A stretch of DNA of 64,000 nt from Nelumbo lutea (GCA_022828595.1 JAKGHH010000001.1:121842999-121906998), one strand, 5' to 3'; counted from the first letter of the stretch, positions 34,136 through 46,254 are shown. The notes: a model not told the origin generated them from the sequence alone. Translations and numbers: made by a program.

Positions 34136-35054
34136 TGATCCAATCAATTAATTATCTATAAGGCCGTTGGAAGCCCGTTAAAATTCCATAATATTAACCA
34201 TTAATATTATCTAGGTATATGGGCTGAATTAGGGTTACCCAGTTCGGCCCATATAGCTTTATCCTTTAAAATGGGCTTTTGCAGTTTTAACTATTTAAAA
34301 CTGGGCCTTTACAGGCTGGGCCGAATTAACCATTTAATTAAATATCAATCCTTAAGCCCATTAGTGGGAAATTAGGGCTGACTTTCAGCCTTTATTAAAC
34401 CCTAGAATTGGTCTAAACAGTTTTGAACCAATCTTGGTTCGAATGAGTCTAGGGTTTGATTTTTTATTAAATCCTTAATTCAAGAAAATAATCTGAAATT
34501 AAATACTGATAAAAGAAAATACAAGAATCAGTCAAACAGGGATGTTCGCACAATCCTTCATGCAAAACAGAGGTTAGATCACAGAATGCAGTTTCACAAA
34601 CTGCAAATTGCATATAGCATTTCTCTCATCTGCGAAATCTCCTTCTCTGCGAAATCTCCTTTTCTACGCCGCCAACTTCGATCCAAAATAAAAATAAATA
34701 GAAATCCTATTTCTATTAATAATTACATCAGATCGAATACCTATATATTGAGTCTAGAAAATAAAAAAAATTATTTACAGACCCAAAATAAATCAAAAAC
34801 TGCAAAATCGCAGATTCCCTGCGCAAACCAAGAATTCGATCTCCTCTTGTACGAACAGCCCATAAATCAAGAAAATTATAAAGAACAATTCTAAATAACA
34901 ATCAAATTTATTTAAAATTAATTTTAGATTATTTGCCCATCTGATTTGGGAACAAATTTCCCAAAACCAAATCTGCGCAAATTGGGTAGAACGCCTTCTC
35001 CCTAATTGCGCAGGTTCAGATCTAAAACAGAATGGTTCAAGATTTGAACCTGTG
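34136..35054 (-). other. Leader of EB, primer-site-proximal part
   Basis: About 920 bases matching 3245-4130 of E2 in reverse complement. Contains GGCCCATATAGCTTT and other GGCCCA/TGGGCC words. The short frame at 34586-34894 is not conserved in the other leaders, so I do not call it a gene. Confidence 0.75.
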
Positions 35055-35066
35055 GCTCTGATACCA
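35055..35066 (-). other. Primer binding site of EB (tRNA-Met)
   Basis: The minus strand reads TGGTATCAGAGC, one base inside the 5' LTR. Confidence 0.92.
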
Positions 35067-35067
35067 C

Positions 35068-36996
35068 TGAAGGGTTGAGAGATCCATCCCATGGATGCCC
35101 AAAGATTGTGGAATAAGGGGCGAATTTCAAAAATTTTTCTCTCCCTTCAACTGGGAATCACATTCCCTATTTAGAAAATTATATTTTCAAGGATCAATCT
35201 TGAACCTTAAACTGAACCAGATCTGAATCAAAAGGAATGGGAGAGAATAATACCTGATACGGAGAAGTAATATCTCCCAACGAAGGTGTTCACGCCCAAA
35301 AAATGATCCAAAGACTGCTCCCACTGAAAATGGCGCAGTGTAGGATGGAGCAGAATCAGCAGTGTTCTTCACCAAGAAATCTGTCCTTCACAAGAAACAA
35401 CAGGATGGAACATGAGCACAGCTTCCCTTTTCAATCCTTTCTCAAAGAACTGATGTCAAGATCCAATCTTGACTTCTCCCACAACTGGAGATCGAACTGG
35501 CAAACAGGGCGGCTAGAGCAGGGAGGCGGCAAGAGAGTATTCGCAGGGTGCAGAATTCTCTCTTCTTGATTTCAGCACTAAAGAGGATCTGATGTGTTTC
35601 TTAGTCTCTCTCAAGGCTGCCGCCCCTCCTTCTTTTGTTACCTTGAAAAGATCAGCTCCTAATCCCATTAGGAGGTGCTTATCCAAATCATATTTGGATC
35701 AGCCTTCTCTTCTAGTGATAAAGTTAAACCCTTATCTTATCTGCAGATTAGATTAGCTTTATCCTAATCCCATTAGGAGGTTTCTAGATCTGAATCACAT
35801 TCAGATCTAGACTCTCTGAGTGGATAGGGTTAAGACCCTATCCTATCTGCTAATCTATCTCAGAATTCGCCCCTTTAATTAACTAAATAAATAGCCCAGC
35901 TCGAAATGGGCTTTAGGCCCATTAACCTTCCTAACTACTGCCCAGTTGGGCTTCCTTGTATGGCGTGGGACCCAAGCATTGATCTACACATCAGCCACAT
36001 GGGTTCGGCCCAGCCTTTGTTACAAGGCCTGGTCGAATACACTGTTAAAGACAGTGCACCCCCTGAAACCCATCAAATGGGCTCTATGGGCCCAACACTT
36101 ACCCTAAGTGGTCCCTGGGCCAAACCACCTTGTAACACCCAGGGACTGTGGGTAGATGCAAGATTATCCCATGAGGTATTATCCTCAATGGTCTTACACT
36201 TAACCTCTCAGCCCATAATGATCATACACTGCCCGACAAGAGAGGACCTCTCCCTCGGCTACAAGGAGCAGTGTTGCACTCTCCACTTATATGGATCCCG
36301 GGAATTAAAACCTTTTGCAGACATTTTAGAAACCATAATATATATACTTTTATATCTCATATAAAATATACTTCGCAAAAACAAATTTCAACGGTTGAAA
36401 TCGGCTGCCGGCAGTCTTGGTTTCCAACAGTGAGAGTGCATCCCCGATCATTACCTTTGTCCGACAAAGGGGCTGATCCTGTCACTATGATCATCCACTC
36501 AGATGAATTCTCAGATTGTCCCAACATACCCAGGTTTTGACCCTCGCTAAGGATCTCACTAATTGGTACATCAAAGACAGCCCGATCCGACACCTAGTGC
36601 AGTATCATAATCGAGTCTAGGGGTCAGGTGTAACTTTCCAGTTTTTCCCATCAATCTCCAATGTCCAGGGCAATATTGGAAATCTGGTCCAGTTCAAAGA
36701 TTCAATTAATCTCACTGTATGTGCCTAGGGTCTCACCCCGGTAGCTGAGACAAGCCACCCCAACCGACTTGGTGGCACCACAGTGTCAGCCTTGTCAGGA
36801 TACGTCTCCCCAGACCGACCCACTGGCTGTGAACATTCTAAACTAACACGAGTCTCAATAAGTGTCCAGTTTAAGGGTATTACACAGAAACATACAAAGG
36901 GAACATGAGTCAAATATGCACTTTTATTCAGTTACAATAAACTCATAAAGTACATCAATTCTGATTGAAGCTAAGGGCATACAAAACTGTCTAACA
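35068..36996 (-). repeat. 5' LTR of EB (subfamily B, 1929 bp)
   Basis: TGAAGGGTTGAGAG... to ...CTGTCTAACA on the plus strand, between the primer site and the GAATG duplicate. Pair of 25904-27819. It lacks 18 bases at about 35930 that lie between two TTAA words in the other LTR. Confidence 0.92.
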
Positions 36997-37001
36997 GAAT
37001 G

Positions 37002-37232
37002 GATATGATCCTTCATAGAAAGGTGGTGGGGTTTTGCAACTGAAATAGTTGGCTCCATGCATCCTATGTGGTTTTTCACATTTCTAGTGACAAGTTGCTA
37101 TCTCCGTCACTGAGATAGGAGGGAAATCTCAGAGATGAACAATGGGAATGGAACATAGATTCAAAGCCATATCTATGTAATGAACATGAATCAAATTAGG
37201 TTGTGGACTGATGCTTGCTCTTTTATCAGAAA
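37002..37232 (+). other. Leader of E3, second part
   Basis: Resumes after EB with GATATGATCCTTCATAGAAAGG, matching E2 at 4762 onward, and leads to the gag start codon at 37233. Confidence 0.82.
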
Positions 37233-37995
37233 ATGGCAAACGGACAATTTGCAAAGCTTCTTGATGACAACAAGCTTAAGGGCCCAAACTATGCCGACTG
37301 GTACCGTAACCTCATGCTAGTCTTAACCTCTGAGAAGTTGGATAAGGTAGCCAAAAATCCTACCCCGGATTGTCCAGGAGATACGGCTTCTGAGGCCCGG
37401 AGAAGAGAATACCAAGAATGGGAGGAGAAAAACTCCCTTGCCCGCTGCTATATCATTGCCTCATTGGATAATCCAATATAGAGGCAGTTTGATCAGATCA
37501 AACTAGCCAAGGACATATTGGACAGTCTCAAGATAATGTATGAAGAGCAGAACCATTTGACTCGACAGAAGGTCATGAAATAGTTCATGACCACGCAGAT
37601 TCCAAGGGCCAACATGTTTACGACCATTGTCTTCGAATGATGGGTTGTATTAACGAACTGGAGGCTCTTGGATTCGAGCTGGATCTGGTAATCCAGACTA
37701 ATGCTATTCTCAACTCTTTGCCTCTGTCCTTCAATCCATGAACAAGTTGGATGTCAGCTTGCAAAAACTCAACAATATGTTGCAGAGGGCCGAAGAATTG
37801 ATAAAGAAGGATGAGCCCATTGGCATGCTTGTTGAAGTAGGAAAATCGGGCAAGAAGAGGAGGGCAAAGAGAAAGCTCAGAAGAAGGCCACCAAACCAAA
37901 AAGCAGAGGAAAGACAAGGCATTAGATGCCTATCCCTAGTGTAAGAATATCGGCCACTGGAAGAGGAATTGTCCTCAATACCTGGAATCCAAGAA
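37233..37995 (+). pseudogene. E3 gag pseudogene
   Basis: ATG 37233 starts MANGQFAKLLDDNKLKGPNYADWYRNLMLVL, open to a stop at 37479-37481 (DNPI-stop). The same frame then goes on with further stops and shifts. About 21 bases that encode the FIMNYN stretch in other copies are missing near 37738. A later piece, MNKLDVSLQKLNNMLQRAEELIKKDEP, is followed by the basic region in another frame. The zinc knuckle at about 37930-37972 has a stop after its first residues. The capsid protein could not be made whole. Confidence 0.83.
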
Positions 37996-39304
37996 AGGTA
38001 ATTTCGAATCTTGTGTCATAGAAACCAATTTGTTGGATGCTTCTGCGTCCTGGTGTATTGGTTCTGGGGCTTCAACTCATGCATTTAACTCACTATAGGG
38101 GTTCAAGGTAAATAGAAGGCTGAGTGAAGGAGAAGTAATGCTTTATTTGGGGACTTCTGCAAGTGTTGCAGCTGCGGCCATTGGAACCGTAGAGTTGTTT
38201 TTTAGAGAATGAATAATTATACTTAAAGATTGTCTTTATATACAGAACTTAAGTGGAAATTTGATTTCTGTCTCAAAATTGTGTGTTGATGGTTATTCTG
38301 TCTTCTTTAGTAATACGATTACTATTAAAAGAAACAACAGATTCATCACATACGGGGAATTGGAAAATGGTCTCTATGTTCTACATTCTTCTCTACAAAC
38401 TAACATATCCAAAACTACGTCGGCTGAAATCCCTAAGAAAAGGATTCGTGATACCGTTAATCCCACATGCCTATGGCATTACCAACTTGGCTATATCGGT
38501 GTTGACCGTATCACAAGGTTGGTAAAGGATGGTCTTTTGGATTTTCTAACTGTAGAAGATCTTCCGACTTGTGAGCCTTGCCATCGGAGTAAGATGATAA
38601 AATGACCACTTAACAATAAGCCTGAATGATGAACAGGCACGCTTGACCTTATACATAGTGATGTATGTGGTCCCCTGAGTGTTAGGACTCGTAACCAGCA
38701 CGTGTATTTCATTCCATTTACCGATGACTATTCTCAGTATGGTTACATGTACCTAATAGGACATAAGTCCGAATCCTTTGAAAAGTTCAAAGAGTTTAGA
38801 CAACTTGTCGAGAAATAGCTAGGGAGAGAAATTAAGGCCCTTCGATCAGATCGAGGAGGTGAATATCTCTCTGACGAATTCAGAGACTATTTAAAGGTCA
38901 ATGGGATAGTATCATAGTTGGCTTCTCGTGCCACACCATAGCTTAATGGTGGTTTAGAGAGGAGGAATAGGACCTTTTTGGATATGGTCCGGTTACTTCT
39001 CATACACTTAGAGTTACCCACATCCTTTTGGGGTTACGCATTAGAGACTGAGATATATGTGCTCAATCAGGTCCCAACCAAATCAGTTCTAAATACTCCA
39101 TACAAACTTTGGTTCGGAAAGAAACCTAGTGTCAGACACTTGAAGATTTGGGGTTGTCCTATGCACGTTAAAAGAACATGTGCGGACAAGTTGAAATCTA
39201 AGACCGGTCGTTGCTTATTCATAGGCTACCCAAAAGGCTTTGTGGGTTACCTATTCTATGACCCAAGTGAGTAGAAGGTGTTCTGTAGTTGAAATGCATA
39301 GTTC
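37996..39304 (+). pseudogene. E3 pol: protease and integrase pseudogene
   Basis: The protease site reads WCIGSGASTHAFNS, so the catalytic Asp is replaced by Gly. Then come the pre-integrase piece (38261-38605: ISVSKLCVDGYSVFFSN, HYQLGYIGVDRITR, CEPCHRSKM) and integrase with LIHSDVCGPLS (first Asp present, preceding residue changed), [13 protein letters not shown] and GGLERRNRTF, where VSERRN in other copies has become GLERRN. The second half (38978-39274) is open: [26 protein letters not shown]... to FYDPSE. Stops lie near 38604, 38630, 38818 and 38918. Confidence 0.84.
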
Positions 39305-40943
39305 TTGGAGACTGATTATATCCTGGACTCACACCGTGAGGAAATAGTTCTTGATGAGGAGAGCTCAGGGTCAATGGGAGGTGTCCCACAGGTTCCAGGT
39401 ATTGACCATCCTATAAGATCTACCCGGGTGTCCAGGCCACCAGTCCATTTTGGCTATGACCAGGATAGTTACCTGGTGGAAGCCTTGACTAGTGAGCAGG
39501 ATCCTGTGACTTATGCGGAAGCTATGTTGGACATAGATTCCTTGAAGTGGGTAGATGCCATGAGAGCTGAGATGGACTCAATGGACACCAATGTTGTCTG
39601 GACTCTAGTAGATCCGCCCCCCGAGGTAAAAGCAATTGGTTGCAAATGGATCTATAAGAGGAAGAAGGGCCCCGATGGTAAGGTTGAGACCTACAAAGCT
39701 TGTCTTGTGGCAAAAGGGTACAATCAGAAAGAGGGCATCGATTATGAGGAAACCTTTTCACCCATGGCCATGCTTAAATCCATTCAGATCCTGCTAGCTA
39801 TAGCAGCATACCATGACTACGAGATTTGGCAAATGGATGTCAAAACTGTGTTCCTGGATGGAGATCATACTAAAGATATCTACATGCAGCAACCACAAGG
39901 TTTCATAGTTGCGGGTCAAGAACACATGGTATGTAAGTTAAATAGATCCATATATAGACTTAAGCAATCTTCTAGGAGTTGGGACATCTGGTTTGACTCT
40001 ACCGTCAAAAAGTTTGACTTTGAGCAGAACCCGGACGAGCCCTGTGTTTACAGGAAATTCAGTGGGGATAAGGTTACATTTCTGGTTCTGTATGTAGACG
40101 ACATTCTACTCATTGGGAATGACATAGGAATGTTGACTACAGTGAAAGTGTGGCTTTCACAGCAATTCTTCACAAAAGATCTTGGAGAAGCCTTATATAT
40201 ACTGGGTCTTCGACTCTATAGGGATAGATCGAAGGGGATAATAGGATTACCCAATCTGCTGACATTGACAAAATTGTCAAGAGATACAGCATGGAGAACT
40301 CCAAGAAGGGAAATGTTCCTTACATGCACTGAGGAGATTGAGGGCAAGAAGGATGTTCCCTATGCCTCAGCCGTAGGGAGCATCATGTATGCCATGCTGT
40401 GCACTCATCATGACATTGCTCAGGTAGTGAGTGTGGTAAGCAGATTCCAGGCCAACCCATGGCAGGAGCACTGGACCGCTGTGAAAAATATACTGAAGTA
40501 CCTTCGAAAGACAAAAGAGTTTTGTTTGGTATTCGATGATAGCTCACTATAGATCCAAGGGTATATAGATGCCGATTTCTAGTCGGATCCAGATGATAGA
40601 AAGTCTACATCTGGTTATATCTTCATGATAGGATCGTGTGCTCTTTGCTGAAAGTTAGTATACAGGGGTCCTGAGTAGCAAAAATAACAGTCCACAACCC
40701 AAGCCAAACACATTGTCGTAAGTGATGCTGCCTTATGAATGAAGGTGTTCATTCTAGAATTTGGAATTCCACACATCACCTATTCCACTATTGTGGGATA
40801 ACACTGGATCTATGGGAGATTGATGTTAAGAGGTAGCATCAACGAAGAATGTGGCAGACCCATGGACTAAGCCACTAATACAAAAAGTGTTTGAGAAACA
40901 CGTGGAAAGTCTGGGACTCCAACTTATATCAGATTGGACCTAA
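39305..40943 (+). pseudogene. E3 pol: reverse transcriptase and RNase H pseudogene
   Basis: RT is open for 415 codons (39305-40552). It shows GCKWIYKRKKGPDGKVE, MDVKTVFLDGDH (an altered AFLNGDL), LYVDDILLIGND with the Asp pair, and DLGEALYILGLR. A local shift at about 40250-40330 scrambles the IGLSQ...KKMSPKT stretch, and about 30 bases are missing there. RNase H is degenerate: stops at 40552 and 40580, frameshifts, and the same deletions as E2 (near 40735, 40765 and 40805-40835). The end is DWT-stop (40941-40943). Confidence 0.87.
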
Positions 40944-40947
40944 CTGC

Positions 40948-40957
40948 AAGTGAGAGT
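40948..40957 (+). other. Polypurine tract of E3
   Basis: AAGTGAGAGT immediately before the LTR; slightly altered from AAGTGGGAGC. Confidence 0.75.
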
Positions 40958-42847
40958 TGTTAGACAGTTGTATGCCCTTAGCTCCAATCAGTTTGATGTA
41001 CTTATGACATTTATTGTAAATGAATAACGTGCATATTTGATTCATGTGCTTGTGGTGTGTTTCTGTGTAATACCCTTAAACTAGACACCTAATGAGACTC
41101 GTGTGAGTTTAGAATGTTCATAGCCATTGGAAAAGTCTGGGGAGATTTATCAAGCTAAGGCAGACACTGGTATGCTGCCAAGTGTTGGGGTGGCCCGTCT
41201 CAGCCACCAGGGTGAGACCCGAGGCACATGCAGTGTAGGTTTACTTGAAACCCTGAACCGGACCAGATTTCTAGTATTGCCCTCGACCTTGGAGATTAGT
41301 GGGCAAAACTGGAAAGTTACACCTGACCCCTAGACTCGATTATGATACTGCACTAGGTGTCGGATTGGGCTATCTTTGATATGGAAATTAGTGAGATCCT
41401 TAGCGGGGTCAAAACCTAGGTATGTTGGGACAGTTCGAGAATTCATCTGAGTGGGTGATCATAGTGACAGGATCAACCCCTTTGTCGGACAAAGGTAATG
41501 ATCAGGGTTGCACTCTCTCTGATGGAAACAAAGACTACTGGCAGCCGATTTGAATCGTTGAGATTTGTTTTGTAAAATATATTTTATATATGGATATAAA
41601 AGTATATATATGTTACGGTTTCAAATTGTTTGCAAAAGGTTTTAATTCCCGATATCCATGTGTGTTGAGAGTGTTGCACTATTCCTTGCAACTGAGGGAG
41701 AGGTCCTCTCCTGTCGAGCAGTGTATGATCATTATGGGCAGAGAGGTTAAGTGTAAGACCAATGAGGGTAATACCTGATAAGCTAATTTTGCATCTGCCC
41801 ACAGTCCCTGGGTGTTACAAGGTGGCTTGTCCCAAGGACCACTTATTGTAAGTGTTGGGCCCATAGAGTCCATGTGATGGGCTCAAGGGGTTCACTGGGC
41901 TTTCTAGTGAATTCGGCTAGGCCTTGTAACAAAGGCTGGGCCGAACCCTTGTGGCTGATGTGTAGATCAATGCTTGGGTCCCACGCCATACAAGGAAGCC
42001 CAACTGGGCAGTAGTTTGGAAGGCTAAGTGAGCACATACTCTTAATGGGCCTAAAGCCCATTTCGAACTGGGCTGATTTGATCAATTAAAGAGGGGGCGA
42101 ATCTGAGATTGGATTAGCAGATAGGATAGGGTCTTACCCTATCCACTCAGAGAGTCCAAATTTGAATACAGATTCAGATCGGGAAACCTCCTAATCAGAT
42201 TAGGAGAGGGTTGATCTAATCTGCAGAAAAGATAAGGGTCTATCCTTATCTCTTAAAGGGAATTCAGATCCAAATATGATTTGGATCAGAAACTCCTAAT
42301 GGGATTAGGAGCTGATCCCTTAAGGTTATAAAAGGATGAAGGGGCGACAGCTTTTGAAGATCATCATATTCAAGATAGAGAGAGAACATAGCACCTAGTA
42401 AGACTGAGTTGTTTTCTCCTTACCGCCTCCTTCCTTTCGCCGCCATTGCTGCCAGTTCGATCTCCTCTTTCTAGCAGGAACGATGAAGATTGGATCTTGA
42501 TATCAACCTTTGGAGAAAGGCTGTTCTGAAGTTGTGCTCCCAACCCCAGTGAATTCTTGTGAAGGTTCGATTCTTTTGGAAGAACACTATTGATTCTGCT
42601 CCATCCTACACTACGCCATCTTTAGTGGGAGCAGTCTTTGGTTCCTACCTTGGGCGTGAACACCTCCATTGGGAGATACTACTTCTTTGTATCCGGTTTG
42701 GTTTATGATTCAAGATTGATCATTGAAAATGCAGATTTTCTAAAACAAGGAATGTGATTCCTAGATGAGGGGAGAGGAAAATTTTAAATTTCACCCAACC
42801 TACCTGTAGGGTTTGGCCATCCATATGATGGATCTCTAACCCTTTCA
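40958..42847 (+). repeat. 3' LTR of E3 (subfamily B, 1890 bp)
   Basis: TGTTAGACAG to CCCTTTCA, then GACTT (42848-42852), the right target duplicate. It pairs with 22501-24420. It lacks about 40 bases near 42695 (TATCCGGTTTGG...) that hold the CTCTCCTRCT stretch in the partner. Confidence 0.9.
42327..42334 (+). promoter_or_regulatory. TATA-box-like motif in the E3 3' LTR
   Basis: TATAAAAG, about 1.37 kb into the LTR. Several other B LTRs have TACAAAAG at this point, so either the others lost a TATA box or this one gained it. Functional status is unknown. Confidence 0.35.
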
Positions 42848-42852
42848 GACTT

Positions 42853-43343
42853 ATGTGAGGTCATTGTGGGGTCCTGCTCCATACAAATCAGGCCTAAGTT
42901 GGCCATGCAACACCCTTGGGTTGTGAGCTTAATTAAGCTATCACATGACAGCTTAAGTTGTCATGTGACATGGGGCGAATCTTGGTTTGGAAATGGGTAT
43001 GAAGCACCTATCCTCTTAAGAGGATAAGGCTTATCTCTTGATAGAGTCTAGATCCAAATTAGATTTGGATAACCTCCTAATTTGATTGGGATAAATGCTC
43101 CATAAAGTGATAAAAGAAGAAGAGGGTGAACTAGACTAGAAGACTTCCAATTCTACTCTCTCTCTCTTCTTATTTTTGTTTGCTAAGAAACCCTAGTTTG
43201 ATCACAACTATTTGGGATTGATAGAGATCAATCTTCCTTAGATTTTTGCAAGAAAAATTCAGAGAAAATTCGTGCTCATTTCTCCAGCTCGATCCAAGCA
43301 GTTGGATTGCAGTTTTGCTGAAAATTGCATTGTTGAAAATTAC
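42853..43343 (+). repeat. Old copia LTR, part 3 of 3
   Basis: After the GACTT duplicate the old LTR resumes (ATGTGAGGTCATTGTGG..., compare ATGTGTAGATCAATGCTTGG in other copies). It runs through the CTTATCTC and AGATCCAAATTAGATTTGGAT stretches to about 43343, where it meets the truncated EA LTR. Its own 3' end and primer site are missing. Confidence 0.75.
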
Positions 43344-45184
43344 TTTATTCAAGGATCCTACTTGAACCATAAACAAACCAGATCTAGACCAAAAAGAAAC
43401 AGAAAGTATTATACCTGATCCGGAGAAATAATATCTCCCAAAGTTGGTGTTCACACCCAAAGCAGTAACCAAGATCCGCTCCTGCTGAAGATGACACAGC
43501 TGTGGATGGAACGGAAAAAGCAGGGTGCATCCTACACACTGGATTCTTCACAAGAACCCTCTGGAAACATTGAACACCAAATCCTTTTGTCTTTCTTGCA
43601 AGACTATTGTCAAGAACTGCTTTCTTGACTTCCTGTTGCTGCAAAAATCCAATCTTCCAACAGGGAGTGGCGGCAGTTGAATGAGGAGAAGTCCAGGGAC
43701 GAAGAGGGCAGAACTGTCTCTTCTCTCTGGAGTCTGTGAGAGATAAAATCTCAGCAGCAGGATGTGTTTCTTGCTTGCTCAAACCCCCTAGTTCGAAATT
43801 TGATATTTCTACTTGGATTTTCTCCTCTTTCTTCTTGATTAAGAAACCTCCCAATATTTTGGGAGTTATCCCAATCCAAATCAGTATTTGGATAGGGTTA
43901 ATCTTAATCCTTTCTGCACATGAAGTTAGTTAACTCCTGATCTTATCAGGAGGTTACCAGATTCAAATCTAATTTGAATTTGGTCTCGTAGAGTGGATAA
44001 TGTTAAAGACCCAATCCTTTTACTAACATTAATCTCAGATTCGCCCCATGAACTAGTGATCATATCAGCCCAGTTCGAAATGGGCTTTTGGCCCATTAAG
44101 TGTTCAGTGTTTAACCAGTTTCCAATCTGCTGCCCAGTTGGGCTTCTTTGTATGGTGTGGGACCCAAGCATTGATCTACACACCAGCCACATGGGTTCGG
44201 CCCAGCCTTTATTATAAGGCCCAACCGAATTCAGTGAAAAACTCAGTGACCCCCTTGAGCCCATCATATGGACCCTATGGGCCCAACACTTACATTAAGT
44301 GGTCCCTGGGCCAAGCCATCTTATGAAAACCCAGGGACTGTGGGTAGGAGCAAGATTAGCCCATTAGGTATTATTCTAAATGGTCTTACACTTAACCTCT
44401 CAGCCCTTAATGATCAAGCACTGCCCGACAAGAGAAGACCTCTCCCTCGGTTGCAAGGAACAGTGCTGAATTCTCTACTCACATGGGTCCCGGGAATTAA
44501 AACCTTTTGCAAATCTTTTGAAACCATACATATACATGTATATATATATATATATATTAATTTTGCAAAACAAAATTCCAATGATTGAAATCAACTGCCG
44601 GTAGTTTGGTTTCCATCAGAGAGAGTGCATTCCTGATCATTACCATTGTCTGACAAAGGGGCTGATCCTGTCACTATGACCACTCACTCAGATGAATTCT
44701 CAGACTGCCCCAACATGTCCAGGTTTTGACCCCCACTAAGGATCTCATTTAATGACACATCAAAGACAGCCCAATCCAACACCTAGTGAGGTGTCATAAT
44801 CGAGTCTAGGGGTCAGGTGTAACTTTCTAGTTTTGCCCATCTGTCTCCAAGGTCTAGGGCAATACTGAAAATCTGGTCTAGTTCAAGGGTTCAAGCAATC
44901 CCATACTGCATGTGCCTTGGGTCTTACCCTGATGACCGAAACAAGCCATCCCAACACTTGATGGCACATCAGTATCAGCCTTGGCAGGATAAATCTCCCC
45001 AGACTTATCCAATGGCTGTGAACATTTAAAACTAACACAAGTTTCTATAAGTGTCAAGTTTTAGGGTCTTACATAGAATTACACCAAACAACATGAATCA
45101 AACATGCACTTTAATTTATTTCCACTAAATAACAAAAGTACATCAAATTCGATTGAAGCTAAGGGCATACAAGACTGTCTAACA
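43344..45184 (-). repeat. 3' LTR of EA, truncated (subfamily A)
   Basis: Matches 50194-52030. The TGAAAGAATG...AATTTAGAAT end is missing, replaced by the old LTR of 42853-43343. Ends CTGTCTAACA at 45184, next to GCTCCCACTT. Contains the (AT)n run of subfamily A near 44534-44555. Confidence 0.88.
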
Positions 45185-45198
45185 GCTCCCACTTGCAC

Positions 45199-45345
45199 TT
45201 AGGTCCAATATGGTACAAACCGAAGTCCCATACTTTCCACGTGTTTCTCAAACACCTTCTGTGTCAGTGGCTTAGTCAATGGGTCTACCACATTGTCCGC
45301 TGATGCTACCTCTTAATATCATCCTCCCGAAGGTCCAGCCTGGGA
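45199..45345 (-). pseudogene. EA RNase H remnant
   Basis: From the stop (complement of TTA 45199-45201) it reads backwards as VPxxT, ESMGLRFVP and DNVVDPLTKPLTQ to the ASADN words. Beyond 45310 the sequence jumps: the minus strand runs GGATTATCCCAGGCTGGACC and then TTCGGGAGG, joining the end of RT to a point late in RNase H. The first ~110 RNase H residues, with the catalytic Asp and Glu, are gone. The right part of the join is the same compressed junction seen in E2 and E3. Confidence 0.83.
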
Positions 45346-46254
45346 TAATCCAATTATCCGCTTTGATCTATCTCTATGGAGTGGAAGACCCAGTATATAT
45401 GAAGCTTCTCCAAGATCTTTCATGGAGAACTGCTATGATAGCCATACCTTGACCAAAGTCAACATTCCTACATCATTCCCAATGAGTAGGATATCGTCCA
45501 TATACAATACTAAAAAAGTAATCTTATCCTCACTGGACTTCCTGTAAACACAGGGCTCATCCGGATTTTGCTCAAAGTCAAACGTTTTGACAGCAGAATC
45601 AAAATGGATGATCCAACTCCTAGAAGCCTGCTCAAGTCCATATATGGATCTGTTAAGTTTACATACCATATGTTCCTGACCAACAGCAATGAAGCCTTGA
45701 GGCTGCTGCATGTAGATATCTTCACTAAGATCTCCATTCAGGAATGCGGTTTTGACATCCATTTGCCAAATCTCGTAGTTATGGTATGCTGCAACAGCTA
45801 GCAGGATCCTAATGGATTTAAGCATGGCTATGGACGAAAAGGTTTCCTCATAATCGATGCCTTCTTTCTGAGTATACCCTTTGGCCACCAAGTGAGCTTT
45901 GTAGGTCTCAATCCTACCATCGAGGCCCTTCTTCCTCTTGTAGATCCATTTGCAACCAATTGCTTTTACCCCGGAGGGCGGATCTACTAGAGTCCAGACT
46001 CCATTGGTCTCCATCGAGTCCATCTCATCTCTCATGGCCTCCACCCACTTCTGGGAATCTATGTCTAACATAGCTTCCGCGTAAGTCACGGGATCCTCCT
46101 CACTAGTCAAGGCTTCCACCAGGTAGGTGTCCTAGTCATACCCATATCTGTCTGGTGGTCTGGATACCCGGGTGGACCTTCTAGGTTGATCACTACCTGG
46201 AACTTGTGGGACATCTCCCACTGCTCCTGAGCTCTCCTCATCAAGAACTATTTC
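45346..46254 (-). pseudogene. EA reverse transcriptase
   Basis: A frame of 228 codons (46119 to 45433): EALTSEEDPVTYAEAMLDIDSQKW, GCKWIYKRKKGLDGR, MDVKTAFLNGDL, SIYGLEQASRSWI, and catalytic LYMDDILLIGND where most copies have LYVDD. The Asp pair is intact. The frame ends VKVWLS-stop where others read SQQF. It is the same frame as the integrase upstream, separated only by nonsense codons at about 46130 and 46255, so this copy decayed mainly by point mutation after its large deletions. Confidence 0.86.

Larger units (their letters stand above)
25904..36996 (-). mobile_element. Ty1/copia element EB, minus strand, the most intact copy
   Basis: An 11.1-kb element with both LTRs and a perfect GAATG duplication (25899-25903 and 36997-37001), lying in the leader of E3. 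Read leftward: 5' LTR (35068-36996), tRNA-Met primer site, leader with a solo gypsy LTR, gag, PR, IN, RT, RNase H (to 27834), polypurine tract and 3' LTR (25904-27819). Coding damage is limited to one gag frameshift and two nonsense codons, plus a protease active-site substitution. I count about 13 differences in the first ~315 aligned LTR bases. Confidence 0.92.
22501..42847 (+). mobile_element. Ty1/copia element E3, plus strand, interrupted by EB
   Basis: 5' LTR 22501-24420, leader 24421-25903, then the minus-strand element EB (25904-36996, plus GAATG duplicate to 37001), then the rest of the leader and gag-pol (37002-40943), polypurine tract and 3' LTR 40958-42847. The flanks GGCTT (22496-22500) and GACTT (42848-42852) are a target duplication with one change; removing E3 rejoins the old LTR. 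Without EB its length is about 9.25 kb. Gag and pol are heavily mutated. Confidence 0.88.

Noticed and set aside
34586..34894. 102-codon plus-strand frame in the EB leader
   Set aside because: Not conserved in the leaders of E2, E3 or EA, on the strand opposite to the element, and without any recognisable domain.
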